A DNA stretch of 64,000 nt from Eumeta japonica (GCA_005406025.1 BGZK01000004.1:868001-932000); one strand, 5' to 3'; positions 45,780 to 57,899 are shown, counted from the stretch's first letter. Translations and numbers: made by a program. The notes: generated by a model not told the origin, from the sequence alone.

Positions 45780-47040
45780 ATAATTTTATCAGGGAGGAGA
45801 TACATAGCATTAACACAGAGTATATAAATTATGAAAGAGGGACATTTTATGTTTAACAATCTTGCTAAATTTTATATTTCTACAAAACAGTAAATAAAAA
45901 TCTGTAAGACGTCTACCCCTGCAGGCCACCCCTGAAACTTTCCGCTATGATATTTATCGACGTAGTTCAGAACTCCTTGAATTATAAAATTAAATAATAA
46001 CAATGAGTTTTTGGACTCAAAAATTTGGATTCGGTTCATCCTTCAGGCCATCCTTGAAACTCTTTATTCCTTTCGAGCTCAAAATATTAAAAATGAAGGA
46101 GCTTACTGCTCCTTCATTTTTAAGCTCATCATATTCAAAAGATTGTTTTCAGTGCTTTTTCAAAATACATTTCTATGTTTGAGCTTTTATAATTCAAAAA
46201 TCTCTATGTAATAAAAAATATTTTTTTTAAGTACTATGTCTTTAGAACAGGTTGTTTGATTATGAATTGCCTTGTGACACATGACGCAGTTTTTTAAACA
46301 GAAAAAATGACCAAGTACCATACATCTTTGAAACTCAGAGATTGAAAAAAATCTTTTTTCTTTCGAATTTTTCGTTAACCGTATCTCTCAAACAAATAAA
46401 TCGATTTTGATGGAATTCACGACGATCGACGCTATTTTCAATAAATAATTTAATAAAGGTTAAATTTTGGAATTTATCAATTCAATAATTTGAACAATAT
46501 TGTAAAAGAATAATTTTTGACTAATATTTCTCCAACAATATCTCTTTAATAAAAGAATCCATTTTGATGAACTTAGCAATGATCTAAGTTGTTTTAAATT
46601 TTGTTATCGATCAGTAAAGTGGTTTAAAAGTTATTTCAAAAAAATATTTATCTTATAACTTTATTTTTGAAACTGTTCAAAATGATTATAGCGAAACTAG
46701 GATGAAGTTTCAGGGGGTCTAAGTAGATAAGACCCCTTTCAATTGTTACAACTTCCTAACGGTTAATTTGTTCAAAAGTTATGAGAAATTAACACACACA
46801 CGCACACACACATACAAACTATCATATATACAGGCATCACTCGGAAAATGTCGAAATACATTCCTAGGAACCTAAAATTTCAATATCTGGCGAAAATTCC
46901 ATTTTCGAAAATCGGTCTGAAAACAGTAAATCTCCAATTTTATGAAAATATTTTAATTTTCATTGCGAAAAGTTGAAAAGAGGAAGCAAGATTCTCAACC
47001 CTCAATCCTCATGGTTGACGGACAATAAGCTAAAAATACT
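45780..47040. repeat. Probable unclassified repeat-derived region
   Basis: Runs such as ATAAATCGATTTTGATGGAA and the echoed TCCATTTTGATGAACTTAGC, plus a CA tract at about 46792-46812, suggest a decayed element with internal repetition. A perfect 16-bp foldback lies at 46087-46123 (TTAAAAATGAAGGAGC, loop TTACT). I cannot classify it. Confidence 0.35.
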
Positions 47041-47084
47041 TTGAAAATTTATTTCCCAGGGAGTTATACATTGTCAAAAGTTTC

Positions 47085-47260
47085 GCACCCACCAATAAGC
47101 AAAGCGCCGAAATGGACGATTAGCCAATTGCGTCGTTTATTGCCCTGTATGTCACAGCGGGTCCACGTGGACTACCGGATGTGATTCATTGGCTTTTAAT
47201 GGATTATATACCCGGAAATTGGTTTTCGTCAGGCATATATCGTATCTCTGTTATCCCGTA
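47085..47260. other. GC-richer island, candidate conserved element
   Basis: Unique block with ATTAGCCAATTGCGTCG (a CCAAT core) and GGGTCCACGTGGACTACC, an E-box-centred palindrome GTCCACGTGGAC. The regulatory role is speculative. Confidence 0.35.
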
Positions 47261-48109
47261 CAAACTGTACTTATAAATTTTATGAAACTCGCTGTTTCCA
47301 ATAAGCTTAGAGTATTTTATCTGTATGTTATCTACAATGATATACACCGATTGTTGGTCAAAGTCCATTAATATAATGGACCTTCATAAGTCATTATTTA
47401 GTGTCATACCGTCACGCCCTATTTGATGAATATACATTGTATACACTAAGCCAATAGTGTAAAGTCTTATTGTAATGTGATTAACATAGTCGGCGTTACT
47501 ACATGTAATCAATTATGGAAATTCAGATGATAGGTCAAAATTTTCAATTTATTTTAAGCCTTTTGGAATTTTCATAACAGCAGTCCAATGAGCAATCCTT
47601 CTCAAGTTTAGTGTGGTTGTTTATTATCTACTTCCTATTGTTGTAATATATATCAGACATTAAACACGTGTTTTGTGATACACAAGGAATATTTTTGTCA
47701 GGAAAGTAGTCACTTTTGTCCAGGTACAAAAATAATCCACTGGGTCATTGTTTTACAGCTTACATCTTCCATATCTCATGAATATGATAGTAATAATGAA
47801 AGAAAGTAAGTAACATAATGAATGTGTGATGCGCTTTGACATATGACGTTTATCAGATTTGTTTACTTCCATTCCAACAAAGTGTTCAGGTGAGCACACT
47901 CTTTTATCAATAGTCATTTACAAGTCATCGTCACTGTTTTTAATTGAAATTTTTATTTAGAGTATAAAACCCTGTCATCTGGAAATTAAATATAAATAGA
48001 AAGTTATCATAAATATATAAATACAAATATAACACACATAAATCTTACTACTATTGTAAGTTATACAAACATATTGATCATGTACCTTTAATTAGCTCGA
48101 AGTTAAAAT

Positions 48110-48245
48110 GTAGCTTTGGTAGCTGCGCCGTTAGCGCATTTCTTTGGATTTCGAATATAATGGATTCGACCACTTTTTTAAAATGTAAATTGACCACTGA
48201 CTTCTCTGATCAAATTTAAATTAATGATGTTAAGAGAAAGAAAGG
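48110..48245 (+). mobile_element. Possible tRNA-derived SINE fragment
   Basis: TTGGTAGCTGCGCCGTTAGCGC resembles a box A region and AATGGATTCGACCA a weak box B. The spacing is about right, but both are diverged. Confidence 0.3.
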
Positions 48246-49149
48246 GTCAGCGTAGAGAGCGTATCCCTCAAACTGATACAAACAGTTTGTGGGAGATTAT
48301 ATCTCTGCAGTGAGTTGATGAAAACCTGCTATGTTACCAATTCGCAACGCCATTCTGTTTAAAATGTCTTGTAAATCTATGTAGTTATCGTTAGCAATAG
48401 GTACAAATAAGGGCTTAGAGAGTTTCGTGGTTGAAATATAGTTGCTCACAAAATGTTGCCATTACTCCAAGTTTTCGACCTTTATATCACTCAAGGTGTT
48501 AAAATCTTGTATCGTATACTCAAATGGGTATCATATTAATTTTTGGGCTCATATATTCGAAGTGTTACTTCAAATCGCTTTAAACGAGTACCAAATTTCT
48601 GGAATGCTTAAAGCTCCGAAAAGCTTATTGTTGTTAAGCACATGAAGAATCATGTTACATTATAAAAGTTTTCGTAAACATGATTTCAGTACCAACCATG
48701 TAGGCGCCAGTAGTTCGAGTGATTTCAATTTTAAATACATTCAAGCCAGTTGCGAAAGATTTCATTGAAAGTAACCCCTCCAGAGCGCATACTAATTTGA
48801 TTTAATTTATTTTCGAGTCGGTGGCTTGTTTGAACAACTTACCGAGTTTGAAATAAATGAAGGCGAAACGCTTAAAACTTGGGTTAAATCTTCGGTTAAG
48901 TTGCGAATCAATTACAGTTTTATGAATCTCGCTTCTCGGTGTAGATTTCAAAGAAGCGCATCATGCTGTACAAGTCAATTAGGAAATCTCTCTACAAGAC
49001 TTAATCGTCCCAGTTTAGTTTGTTAATTATTCTAATAAATTATTCCAAAATCCCACTGTAGATTCCGTATCTGTAAGCCGTTTTTAATGAAATTCCTCAT
49101 ATAAATAATATTTCAACCACATCCCTCTATTGGTGGCATATTAAAAAAG

Positions 49150-49310
49150 GCCAAATTTTAAGCACCTGAGACCGACAAAGTTGCATGAAAAGATTGATGG
49201 AAGTCAATGAGGCAAGAGAGATGTGCAAAGATTGTACCATGTGGAAATAAATCTATAGTCTCTGCCTACTGCTGGGCTGTAGAGCATGAGTTTATATTAT
49301 TATTATATTT
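49150..49310 (+). mobile_element. RTE-like LINE 3' tail
   Basis: GGCCAAATTTTAAGCACCTG, GAGGCAAGAGAGATGTGCAA, CCATGTGGAAATAAATCTAT and TCTGCCTACTGCTGGG form the best preserved 3' tail of the family, ending in a TTATATTATTATTATATT tail. Confidence 0.75.
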
Positions 49311-49689
49311 ATTGAGATGTTTATCATGCTCCTAATATAACTAATAATTTACAGTTATTTGATGATTATATCTTGAAAACAGCTTACTACAATCAATTAT
49401 TTATTCAATTGAAATTGAATAAGAAGCAAAAAGTTTGATTCCGTGCGGTAATAAAACTTGCCATCCAAACGTTTGCGATGCCTACCCTCACATCGGAGCT
49501 CCCAGTGAATATATAATCATATACATTAAAATGAAAGATCTCAAATGTAGTTAAGTTTTAAATTTGAATTTATTACGTTAAAGGCTTTTAATGATGAGAA
49601 AACAGTAGGGACCGAGGAATCTCTGATCGTCAACATCAATCATTACAAATAAAATATTTCAATAAACAATCTGATTTATCGGAGGTAGA

Positions 49690-49975
49690 GCTATGTTGTG
49701 GTCAACTGGACTGCAGTCGACGCGATCGGTGAGATAACACACTCTCATAGAATACAGACGTGAAGTAGCAGCTTCCGCTGTTGTATTTCACCCAGAGAGT
49801 GAGAGTTCCGGTGGTACAGTCCCCCTTCATCATCCCGCTCCTTTTCGATCAGTCCCCTTTTATCAGATATAATAGCGCTACCGCAGAGACCGAAAACAGT
49901 CTTCGATTATAACTCCTCTGAGGTTCATGGTGAGGTCCACGGGCGGCGATAACCACCTACTCTCTGGTAGCTCAC
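49690..49975 (-). repeat. Interspersed repeat family A, full-length copy
   Basis: Reverse orientation: GCGATCGGTGAGATAACAC, AGACGTGAAGTAGCAGCTTC, CAGAGAGTGAGAGTTCCGG, TTATAACTCCTCTGAGG, CGGGCGGCGATAACCACC. This copy defines the 3' end of the family. Confidence 0.8.
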
Positions 49976-50499
49976 AAACTTATTTGCCTCTCGATAACGC
50001 TAAAAAATTTTTTTCAAAATAATATACATCGACTTGCGATCATGTGATTTTGTAAATTATTGATGTAGACGAAGTTCATGCAACACTTGTATTTTTGATT
50101 AATGAAATATGAATTTTGAGGGGGCGAAATGATAAGTTGAATCGTTGTACTATTCTAAGTTTAAGGTCTATTTTTATTGGTAATTTCAAACAACTATCAA
50201 ATTAGTCCATGTAGGGAGGGATTGGTTTGACAATTATAAATTAATTACAAAGATATTTATCCAAATTATACATCACTGAGCTGATATAAATGTTTCTAAA
50301 AATAATAAATTATTTATATAATTAAAACATTCTGCTATCCTATTTTTTTCACTTACTCCATAACCACAACATCCTTCCACTTTCCCTGAAAAATTATAAT
50401 ATCTGAGGAAATCGGAAAAAAAAATTGCCTGGTGCGTAATAACATTGTCAGAAAATCCTTTCTCGTGCTTGTTTTGGGTATCCTTACTACATTACGTTG

Positions 50500-51890
50500 T
50501 GCCGCATCAGAGAAAAGAAAGGTGACGATAACTCATCACCCAATGACTCATAACTCGTCACGCCTAGTTCCTAAGAGAGATGAAAATAGGCTAAAGAGGT
50601 CCACTTCGGAATGTAGAAGGATATATGGTAAATTTGATGATGTCGGCTGATAAGTGAAATATGGATGTTTGTATATTGCGTCTATGAGTGAGACTAATAT
50701 AAAAGAAAATCATAGCTCTTTCAGACACAATTATTTAGGTGCTTAATGATCTGGTAATGATCTGAGTTAGCAATGATGATAGAGATCAACTTCATACCCA
50801 GATAAAAGTTTGAGTTACTAATTTTGTGTTTGACCACAGAAGGATACACTACAACATATACTGAAGAGTTGAAGACGAGAGAATGCTAGACTTTGTAGTT
50901 GCTGGTTGTTGTAGACAAGAAAGTCTTTGGAAAAATATTGATATTAATTAATTCAGAATTAGTAGACGAAGCGAAAAAAGTATCTACATATAAGGACTCT
51001 TGTTAGGAATGAAGATAGTAATTGGTAAAAGGAAGAAGTGTATAAAAGAAGAAAATATATTTAGATTTAGTGTCTCTTAAACTAATCAAACATTTAAAAG
51101 AATTAACACTTTAAAAGTTAATTTAAAAGAGACTAAATTAACTTATATAATCGCAAAGGTCTAGGTTTGTAATTTTTGGGTAAAGCAAAAACTTTTCTAT
51201 GTTATGGTGAACAAGGCACTAAACAATCCAAAGAAAAGATCTATGAATATGATTAAAATGGATAATGGAAGTATTGATACGAATTTTTTTCATATATAAG
51301 GACAAAGTGCTGATAACTATGAAATGAAATTAACATGGAAGAAATTGTGAAGCAATGAAATCCAAGAAATTTATGGTAGGGTTACCTTATAAATACTCTG
51401 GGATGACAGGGTAACAGTAGCAAACTCACTGTATCATCTTTTTATAAGTGCTGGAAAAGTGTTAGAATATTGAATGACTGGTAAAATGCCGTAATTGTTC
51501 CGCTCTATAAAGGGTTCAAGGCTCAGCATTGTCGGCATAGTGTATAGGAAAAGTTTTAATCGAAAAGGTTGTAAATTAGATTCAATTTAAAATCGGGGAC
51601 TTACAATTGGAATCCTAAAATAGATGTACATGCCAAGTTTTTTCGTTACAAAATGACAGACAAACGTTTTGGCCAAAAACCAAAAATCTCTATTTTCGTA
51701 AAATAAGAAAAATGATGCGACGATGTAGAAAAGAATGATTTCTGGAAAACTCTATCCCTATGCGGTGTAAATAGCGGTCTGGTAAGAACACTGCTACCCC
51801 TATAAAAATGCTGTAATGCCTGCGTCAAAATCTTAGAACAAAGAATAAATAAATCAATGGAGGATTGCACCAAAACACAAAATACAACCT
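50500..51890 (+). pseudogene. RTE-like LINE body, RT N-terminal half
   Basis: Plus-strand pieces in order: ANSLYHLFISAGKVLEY (51.4 kb; family LLYHLFxxCWKSGRVP), a degraded PLYKG region (51.5 kb), CQVFSLQNDRQTF (51.63 kb), and EKNDFWKTLSLCGVNSGLVR plus a CNACVKI-like strand (51.73-51.83 kb). This is the RT palm start of the family at 17.9 and 54.7 kb. Stops and frameshifts are frequent. The 50.5-51.0 kb part may be decayed endonuclease, with weak support. Confidence 0.65.
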
Positions 51891-52599
51891 AATCGTTATT
51901 ATTTGTTGGATTGTCCACACATAATCTGTCAAAACTATTGTTATCACATATATACTATCACATTTGGAATAAGCTAGTGTCGCGTTTTTCTATCACAACA
52001 TAAGTGCACAGGTACACTTCATAAATCGAACTGATTGCTACCCTTGCCTTGCGTCTACAGTGTTTTTTTTCTTTAATTTTATTGCCTGTAAAAAGGAAAT
52101 CTCGGAAGAAATACACCAGTCACGCGACGGAATACCACCTACTGTCAGATTTTTACAAACAAAAAATTTTCTTTATTAAGCATGAGATTAAAATTACAGG
52201 GCATAGGGTTCTGTGAAGTCTACCAGGATTAAAATTAACAAATTAGGAATATGGCGCTTTGTTTGGGGACATAATATCGAGATAATTTAGCTAAAAATAT
52301 TTTTTCCGTATTCAACATAACCTCACATGGTGTGCAACTATCTATTTTACACGTGCATCATCATCAGACAGAATCAGATCTATCCAGACGAACACATAAT
52401 TCTTACAGAAATTTTAATCTGAAAACGGGATAAATATCTTGATGATTATATATAAGTACTTAAGGTTTAATATTTCTTAAGTCATTATTACAGACAAAAA
52501 CCTTAGTTTCAAAATACATCTAATATATTTTGCTATCTGTAATTAAGTACAGGTGACCCATTGGTCACTGTTCTGTTGACTGTTGTCAACATAGTCTGT

Positions 52600-52895
52600 T
52601 GTCTGTTGCTGTGCGATGATGGCTTAAGAACTTTCCGTCGACGCTATTTCCTTCGTCCACCTCGTGTCTTCTCACCTCGACCGCTGATCGCTTACGGTCC
52701 GCATTGAGTCTGATCACGTACGGCGAGCCCTTGATTGCCGGCGCCGGCTTAGCGCCAACTCAAAAGAACTCAAGCAACTGTAACAGACTTCGATCTGCGG
52801 CGGCACTTTTTACGTAACAATTATTGATTCGCGGCTTATAAAAAGTGCCGATCACTCAGTTATTATGAACTTTAAAATAATCGTTTTTGACCATT
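52600..52895 (+). promoter_or_regulatory. GC-rich island ending in a TATA/Inr-like site
   Basis: A unique CpG-rich block (GGCGCCGGCTTAGCGCC) ends with TATAAAAA at 52837-52844 and TCAGT at 52856-52860. The TATA-Inr spacing of 21 bp is short for a canonical promoter. An ATG at 52865 opens only MNFKIIVFDH before a stop. It could be a promoter with a short first exon, a decayed one, or chance. Confidence 0.25.
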
Positions 52896-53444
52896 AAACT
52901 CTCATAGACATAGATTCTTTATGCTAAAATTATTTGAATTTATCAGAAACTATTGTTTGTAAGTGATCATAATTAATTCTGCTGGTTCTAGTTGATTCAG
53001 GATATTTCATCTCTTCAAGTTTGTAAGTGGAAAAAATCATATGACAATCAATTGCTGGTCAAAGGTTTTCTTTACGAGCATTATAGTTCCAATGCTGGTT
53101 CAATGCGTATCTGGGACTTAGCATGAATTTGAAGATTGCGGCGATCTCTAGCGGACACAGGTTTCGTTAGTATGGTTTAGTTTATCATTAAAACAAATTA
53201 CGTTCCTTTATATATACAAATAATATTTCAATTTGTGTATGTGTTGTGAGAACATTTAAACTTGACCCGTTCTACGTCTCTACTATCTCCATTTCTACAA
53301 GAATTTTGTTTAATATAGCGTCGTCAAGTTCTATTTTAATATTAATTAAGTTCTTTTGAAATGCTTTTCTCATTCTAAGAACTCTTTAAAAAATAAGAGA
53401 AAATGGAAGAAATTTTGTACAGGAGAATATGACTAAAAAAGGGT

Positions 53445-53700
53445 TAGCACGATCGGTGAGATACCAAACTCTCGCAGAATAAAAACGTCAAGTAACAGCT
53501 AACTTTGATACGTTTCGTTCAATGAGTGAGAGTTCCAGTGGCCCATCAATTGCGCCCTTCATTACTCCACTCTCCCCTCTATCAACCTATTCTACGTCCA
53601 TCAGATATCCTATTCATAGCCAATAAACCGGCAACGCACTTGTAACTCCTCTGGGATTGCAAGTGTACACGGGCAACAATGATCACCTACACTCAGGTGG
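53445..53700 (-). repeat. Interspersed repeat family A, full-length copy
   Basis: Reverse orientation: GCACGATCGGTGAGATACC, ATGAGTGAGAGTTCCAGTGG, CATCAGATATCCTATTC, CCGGCAACGCACTTGTAACT, CCTCTGGGATTGCAAGTG, CACTCAGGTGGCTTGCA. Confidence 0.8.
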
Positions 53701-54119
53701 CTTGCATAGTCGTTTGACCTTTGAAAATGATATAAAAATTTTTTCGGGTTTGAGTACAGAACCCAAAAATCGATTGATTATTGATTGATATATTTATACA
53801 AAACTCGGACTGCCAGTAAGTATAAGTCTGGTTCAGTCCCGAGTCCTGAATCCTGTGTCTAGTCCTATTCTCCAAATTCTGAATCTTAAATTATGGGAAT
53901 CCGAAAAAAGTTTTGGAGTCCCAAGAAAAGTACTTCCAATAAAATTATTTTGTTTAACCTGATTTTGTCAACTTAAAAGTTAAGACACGTAATTTCATAA
54001 AAATAGACGATATAAAAATTTTAATAAGTAACTATAACATTATTGCTAAATGTATACGCGTCACTTTCATTTAATGGCCGAGTATTGAACCTAATTTTAA
54101 ACCTTCACAAGCCCTTTTC

Positions 54120-54360
54120 AGCTAATTCACGGCGACAAAGATGAAAGTACTTTAAGCGTAAACTTCTCGCAAAGTCGTAAGTCAAATATGTAATCAACAT
54201 AGTTGTGACGTGCGACGTCTGCATTTACGTTAATTTACTTGGTGACAATTTAGTTAAATAATTAACATGTTGACGGGCGCGCGTGGTGTATACGAGAGCG
54301 CACGTCTGTTGCATGGATGTGCCGCGCGAGGTGGCCTCAAAGGTATGGGAAAGGGCACAC
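54120..54360. other. Moderately GC-rich island
   Basis: Unique DNA with GTTGACGGGCGCGCGTGG and CACGTCTGTTGCATGG. No coding frame or repeat match. Confidence 0.3.
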
Positions 54361-54639
54361 GAAGAGGGAGGGAATATATCAACTCCTTAAGACCTATTTC
54401 ACACTAGACTACAAGTTAACACTACGTCATTTGAATATCTATGATCTTAAATACACAACCCGTAAAGGCTATGCTGTATTAATATTGTTGTTCAGGTTGT
54501 GCGTATGCTAGAAATGTGAAAAATATAAATAGTGTCCAATTAACGTAGCGCATACTATTTCATTTTCACGATGTTTATAACTAACCGTTGATTATCTTTC
54601 TGGTTTTCTCTTTTTTTGAGAACACTCTAAGGATTCGCC

Positions 54640-55700
54640 GCTACTCGCTAATGGATATCATCTTAATTTTGTTGCTTTTTGATGTATTTCTTGCGAAACA
54701 CTTTTACTAATTTTAATAACAAGCAAGGTCCTATTCACTCTATTTCCCACATTTATTCTCCTAATATATCTATAATGTTTACCGTCCTGTATAAACAATC
54801 TACTTAAGTTGATAAATTCTTCCTCTTGTTTAACTCGTCCATTTTCTATACTAATACTACATTCAGTCACACCTTTGCTTTATTGAAAAATCATAATCTT
54901 GTTCATATTTCTTTCCATACCTCTTTTCTTAAGAGATTCATTGATTTTATTTACCATCGCCAGCAACTCGTATGCCGCCAGTGCAATAATTACTTGATCG
55001 TCGGCGTGTAGGAAACATTTGATAGAACTCACCCATTCTTAGTCTACACTCACTCTTCAAATCTTACGGATAACCATCCATGAATAGATGGAATAGTTAT
55101 GGTGACGCTATACACCCCTGTCTGACATATCTACAGATATGTCAGACAGGGGTGTCAAAGCAGTCAGTGTATGCCCCATTTATTCTGATATAGGCATAAA
55201 AATCCTCGGAATGAAGTTTGCATATTCTCTTATCGAGAGCTCTCATGTCATGCATAGGTAGGGTTTCCCATAGATCATTTCCCTCCACTCTATCATGAGC
55301 TTTTTTCAGATGCACGAAAAGATACAGATCTTAAAATTTTTTGACCGTGGATCAAAAATTTCTCAGCCATGTTTTGTATGGAAAAAACTTGGTCCGTACA
55401 CCACATCTCTTCTCAAAACTTCGCTCGTACTTTTCAGACCTTCTTTAAAGTCTCAACTCTTTCAGTAATAATTTTTGCATATATAGTTTGTGAACGATAC
55501 TGAAGAGTTATAGAGCAGTAATTTCCGCAAAACCTGCCAAGAATCATTTCCTTTACAAAGGAGTACCGCCATGACTGCAGTCAATTCATACTCTACACTT
55601 TTTCCATCATTGCTTTAAGAGCTTGCATATTAGATTTGGCATTAAATCCTAAGCTTTTCTGACAGATCCCTATTATATTCGGCAGCTTTTCCAGCTCACA
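54640..55700 (-). pseudogene. RTE-like LINE body, RT domain
   Basis: The minus-strand order is a SITL..YRS..YAKIITERVETL region (55.45-55.53 kb), TDQVFSIQNMAEKFLIHGQK (about 55.36 kb), INGAYTDCFD (55.17 kb), VRQGCIASP and LFHLFMDG (55.08-55.13 kb), CFLHADDQVIIA with the catalytic ADD (about 54.98-55.01 kb), then TECSISIENGRVKQEEEFIN and DGKHYRYIRRINVGNRVN (54.66-54.87 kb). This covers RT fingers, palm and thumb. The first catalytic residue, usually Y, reads H. Stops, frameshifts and an inverted-copy insertion interrupt it. Confidence 0.8.
55112..55155. repeat. Perfect 21-bp foldback inside the RT pseudogene
   Basis: Arms 55112-55132 and 55135-55155 are exact complements with a 2-base loop. 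The arm at 55112-55132 carries the antisense of conserved VRQGC. The other arm separates it from INGAYTDCFD, where the family has only a few residues. Confidence 0.92.
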
Positions 55701-56419
55701 TATATCATCTTTCTTTTATGATTTCTTCGATATTAATTTTATTTTTAGTTTCATTATTATTAATATATTCTATTCATGCATTCTCACATCTAAAAGGACT
55801 TTCAAAGTCAAACTTCCGATGTTCTTTTACATGGTTTTCTTTATTCATAAACATCCATTATCGTATCCAATCGCATTTATACACTAACTCTTGGAATTAT
55901 TCCGGGCCTTTGTTAACATATTCTAAAAAAGTTTTAAGTTTGTCCAGATATCATCTGAGAATATCCTATCATAGCCTTTTTTCCTTTCATTATATTTTCT
56001 TTTCACACATTTGTTAGCTCCCGTTTTGTAGTGTTTTTGCTTGAAACAATGCGTAGAATGAAAACTAATTCTCTATCGAAATTAAAAAAAAATATTTTTC
56101 TAATAATATTCAAAATTATAATGGGTTCATATTTTGAAATTCTGCATTATTAGCAAATAATTTCTAAAGGAATCAACTGTCTAAGGTCGAATTCGTGAAA
56201 TTGAAAACAGTTTTCCTCTTTACTTTTCTTGTCTTCCGATTTAATAATGCAATACTATTTATGCTTTCAGCTCGGAAATTGTGGGATGTTTTGGAGTTCA
56301 CTCGTGGAATTAAACGTTTTCTCCTTTCTTTTTAGGAATAAAGCTTACAAATTTGTCATACTCTTTTGACAAAAAGTCAATGTAGTCGTAATTTCATTCT
56401 TTTTTGTACGAACATACGG

Positions 56420-56960
56420 CATCTCGGAGGCGGAAGCGGCCGGTGTATACGTCGTTTTATTTTTCGCCCGTCACCGAAGACAGGACGTTAACGACGCCGT
56501 CGCATCGTTGTTGTTCATGATTTGACGTATCGTATATGGTGTGAAACGGCCTTAATTGAGCGCCGCTCCGCACAAAAAGCGGGCACAACGCGTGCGTACT
56601 ATGCCGGCAATTATGAAGTTGCCGGCTTCCCCGTCTCCCGTTCGCCCGCCCGCCCATATTAATTAAGATATCTTTGAAAATATTCATTACATCCGCTGGT
56701 CGCTAACGAATTAGTCTTAATTATTTTATGTTGAATTTTCCGTTTTTAACGATCCCCTTTTGTTAATTACGGAAGAAAAAGCCCCGGAAACGAGCCTTAA
56801 CTCGGGACAAATAATAATTTTGGATAGGCGATGTAATGAATTTCGTTTTATCACAACCTTCGCTAATTAGAAATAAATTACATTATTTCCACAGCGTGCG
56901 AACAAATAATATTGTTTCAGAAATGATTTTCTCTTTTTCAGCGACGAACGATCGAAAATG
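56420..56960. promoter_or_regulatory. GC island followed by homeodomain-site cluster
   Basis: A CpG-rich block (56420-56660) is followed by a run of TAAT/ATTA cores: TTAATTAAG near 56659, GAATTAG and TTAATTATT near 56710-56723, GTTAATTACGG near 56762, GCTAATTAG near 56863. It is unique and noncoding. The arrangement resembles a developmental enhancer, which is inference. Confidence 0.35.
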
Positions 56961-56999
56961 ATTTAGCGATTCTGCTTCAATTATAAGTTTTTATTTTAT

Positions 57000-57600
57000 A
57001 GAAGTACACTGATGTTAGTGCTGTATTTTTAGTTTATTTTAAAAAATGTGAAAAATTGTTCAACATGGTGTTCGACCCCAAAATTTTCGCTATTTCGGAG
57101 CCTCAAAGAATTTTATATTATAGGTACATATAAGATTTAAAGCTTCTCTAACTCAGAAGTATATTATAGTTACGAAAATAAGACAGGCATATAACTTCTA
57201 AAATTTTTGAAACTTTTCAACAGTGTTATCAAAGAAAAAAAGGTTTTTCAAGAAACTATTTTGTTTTTCCCAAATATATTTCAATTAAATCAATTTCTTT
57301 TGTGAGAATTTATGGCATTCGAAGCAGTCGCTTAAAGATTTACTGCAAATAGACTAGAATCTACCACTTGAACAGCATGGCAAGTAAAAAATAACTAAAG
57401 AATAGTTCACAAATTGAGTTTAAATTCTCAGAGATCTAAAGTCAATACTCATACGCATTGATATGTTGTGAAATTGATTTGTTTAGAACTCTAAAACCGA
57501 CCAACCGGGCTTTACACTTGCAGTTCGGTATCGACGAATGAAATGACCTGAAATATACAATTGCATTAAGTTTAAATTTAAAACAAAAGTCAAGCGCTAG
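57000..57600. other. AT-rich stretch, nothing recognised
   Basis: No gene or known repeat was seen. Confidence 0.5.
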
Positions 57601-57895
57601 TCAGCTCGTACACGATGTGTCCTGCCACCGTACAATGATTAACATGACAGATATTTTAAAACAGTTTAATAAAACAAACAACAGTGGTGCTATACCTATA
57701 GGTGATTATGTGGAAATATATAAGAACTTCATTTTATTTTTATCATTTGTTGTTATAGCGGAAATAGCAATAGCAATTCGGGGAAAATTTCAACTGCTTA
57801 TTTATTACGGTTCAAAAGATATAGCCCTATGACAGACGGACGGACAAACTAATATAAGGTTTCCGTTGACACACTAAATACGGAACCTTAAAAAA
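57600..57895 (+). repeat. Interspersed repeat family B, 3' part
   Basis: ATTTATTACGGTTCAAAAG, GACAGACGGACGGACAAAC, then GGTTTCCGTTGACACAC and TACGGAACCTTAAAAA match the 3' end of the family at 25.5 kb. Confidence 0.65.
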
Positions 57896-57899
57896 GGTA

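Noticed and set aside
50432..50650. Frame with a signal-peptide-like start (LVLVLGILTTLRC)
   Set aside because: The first codon is GTG, not ATG; there is no promoter or splice support, and it lies against decayed LINE sequence.
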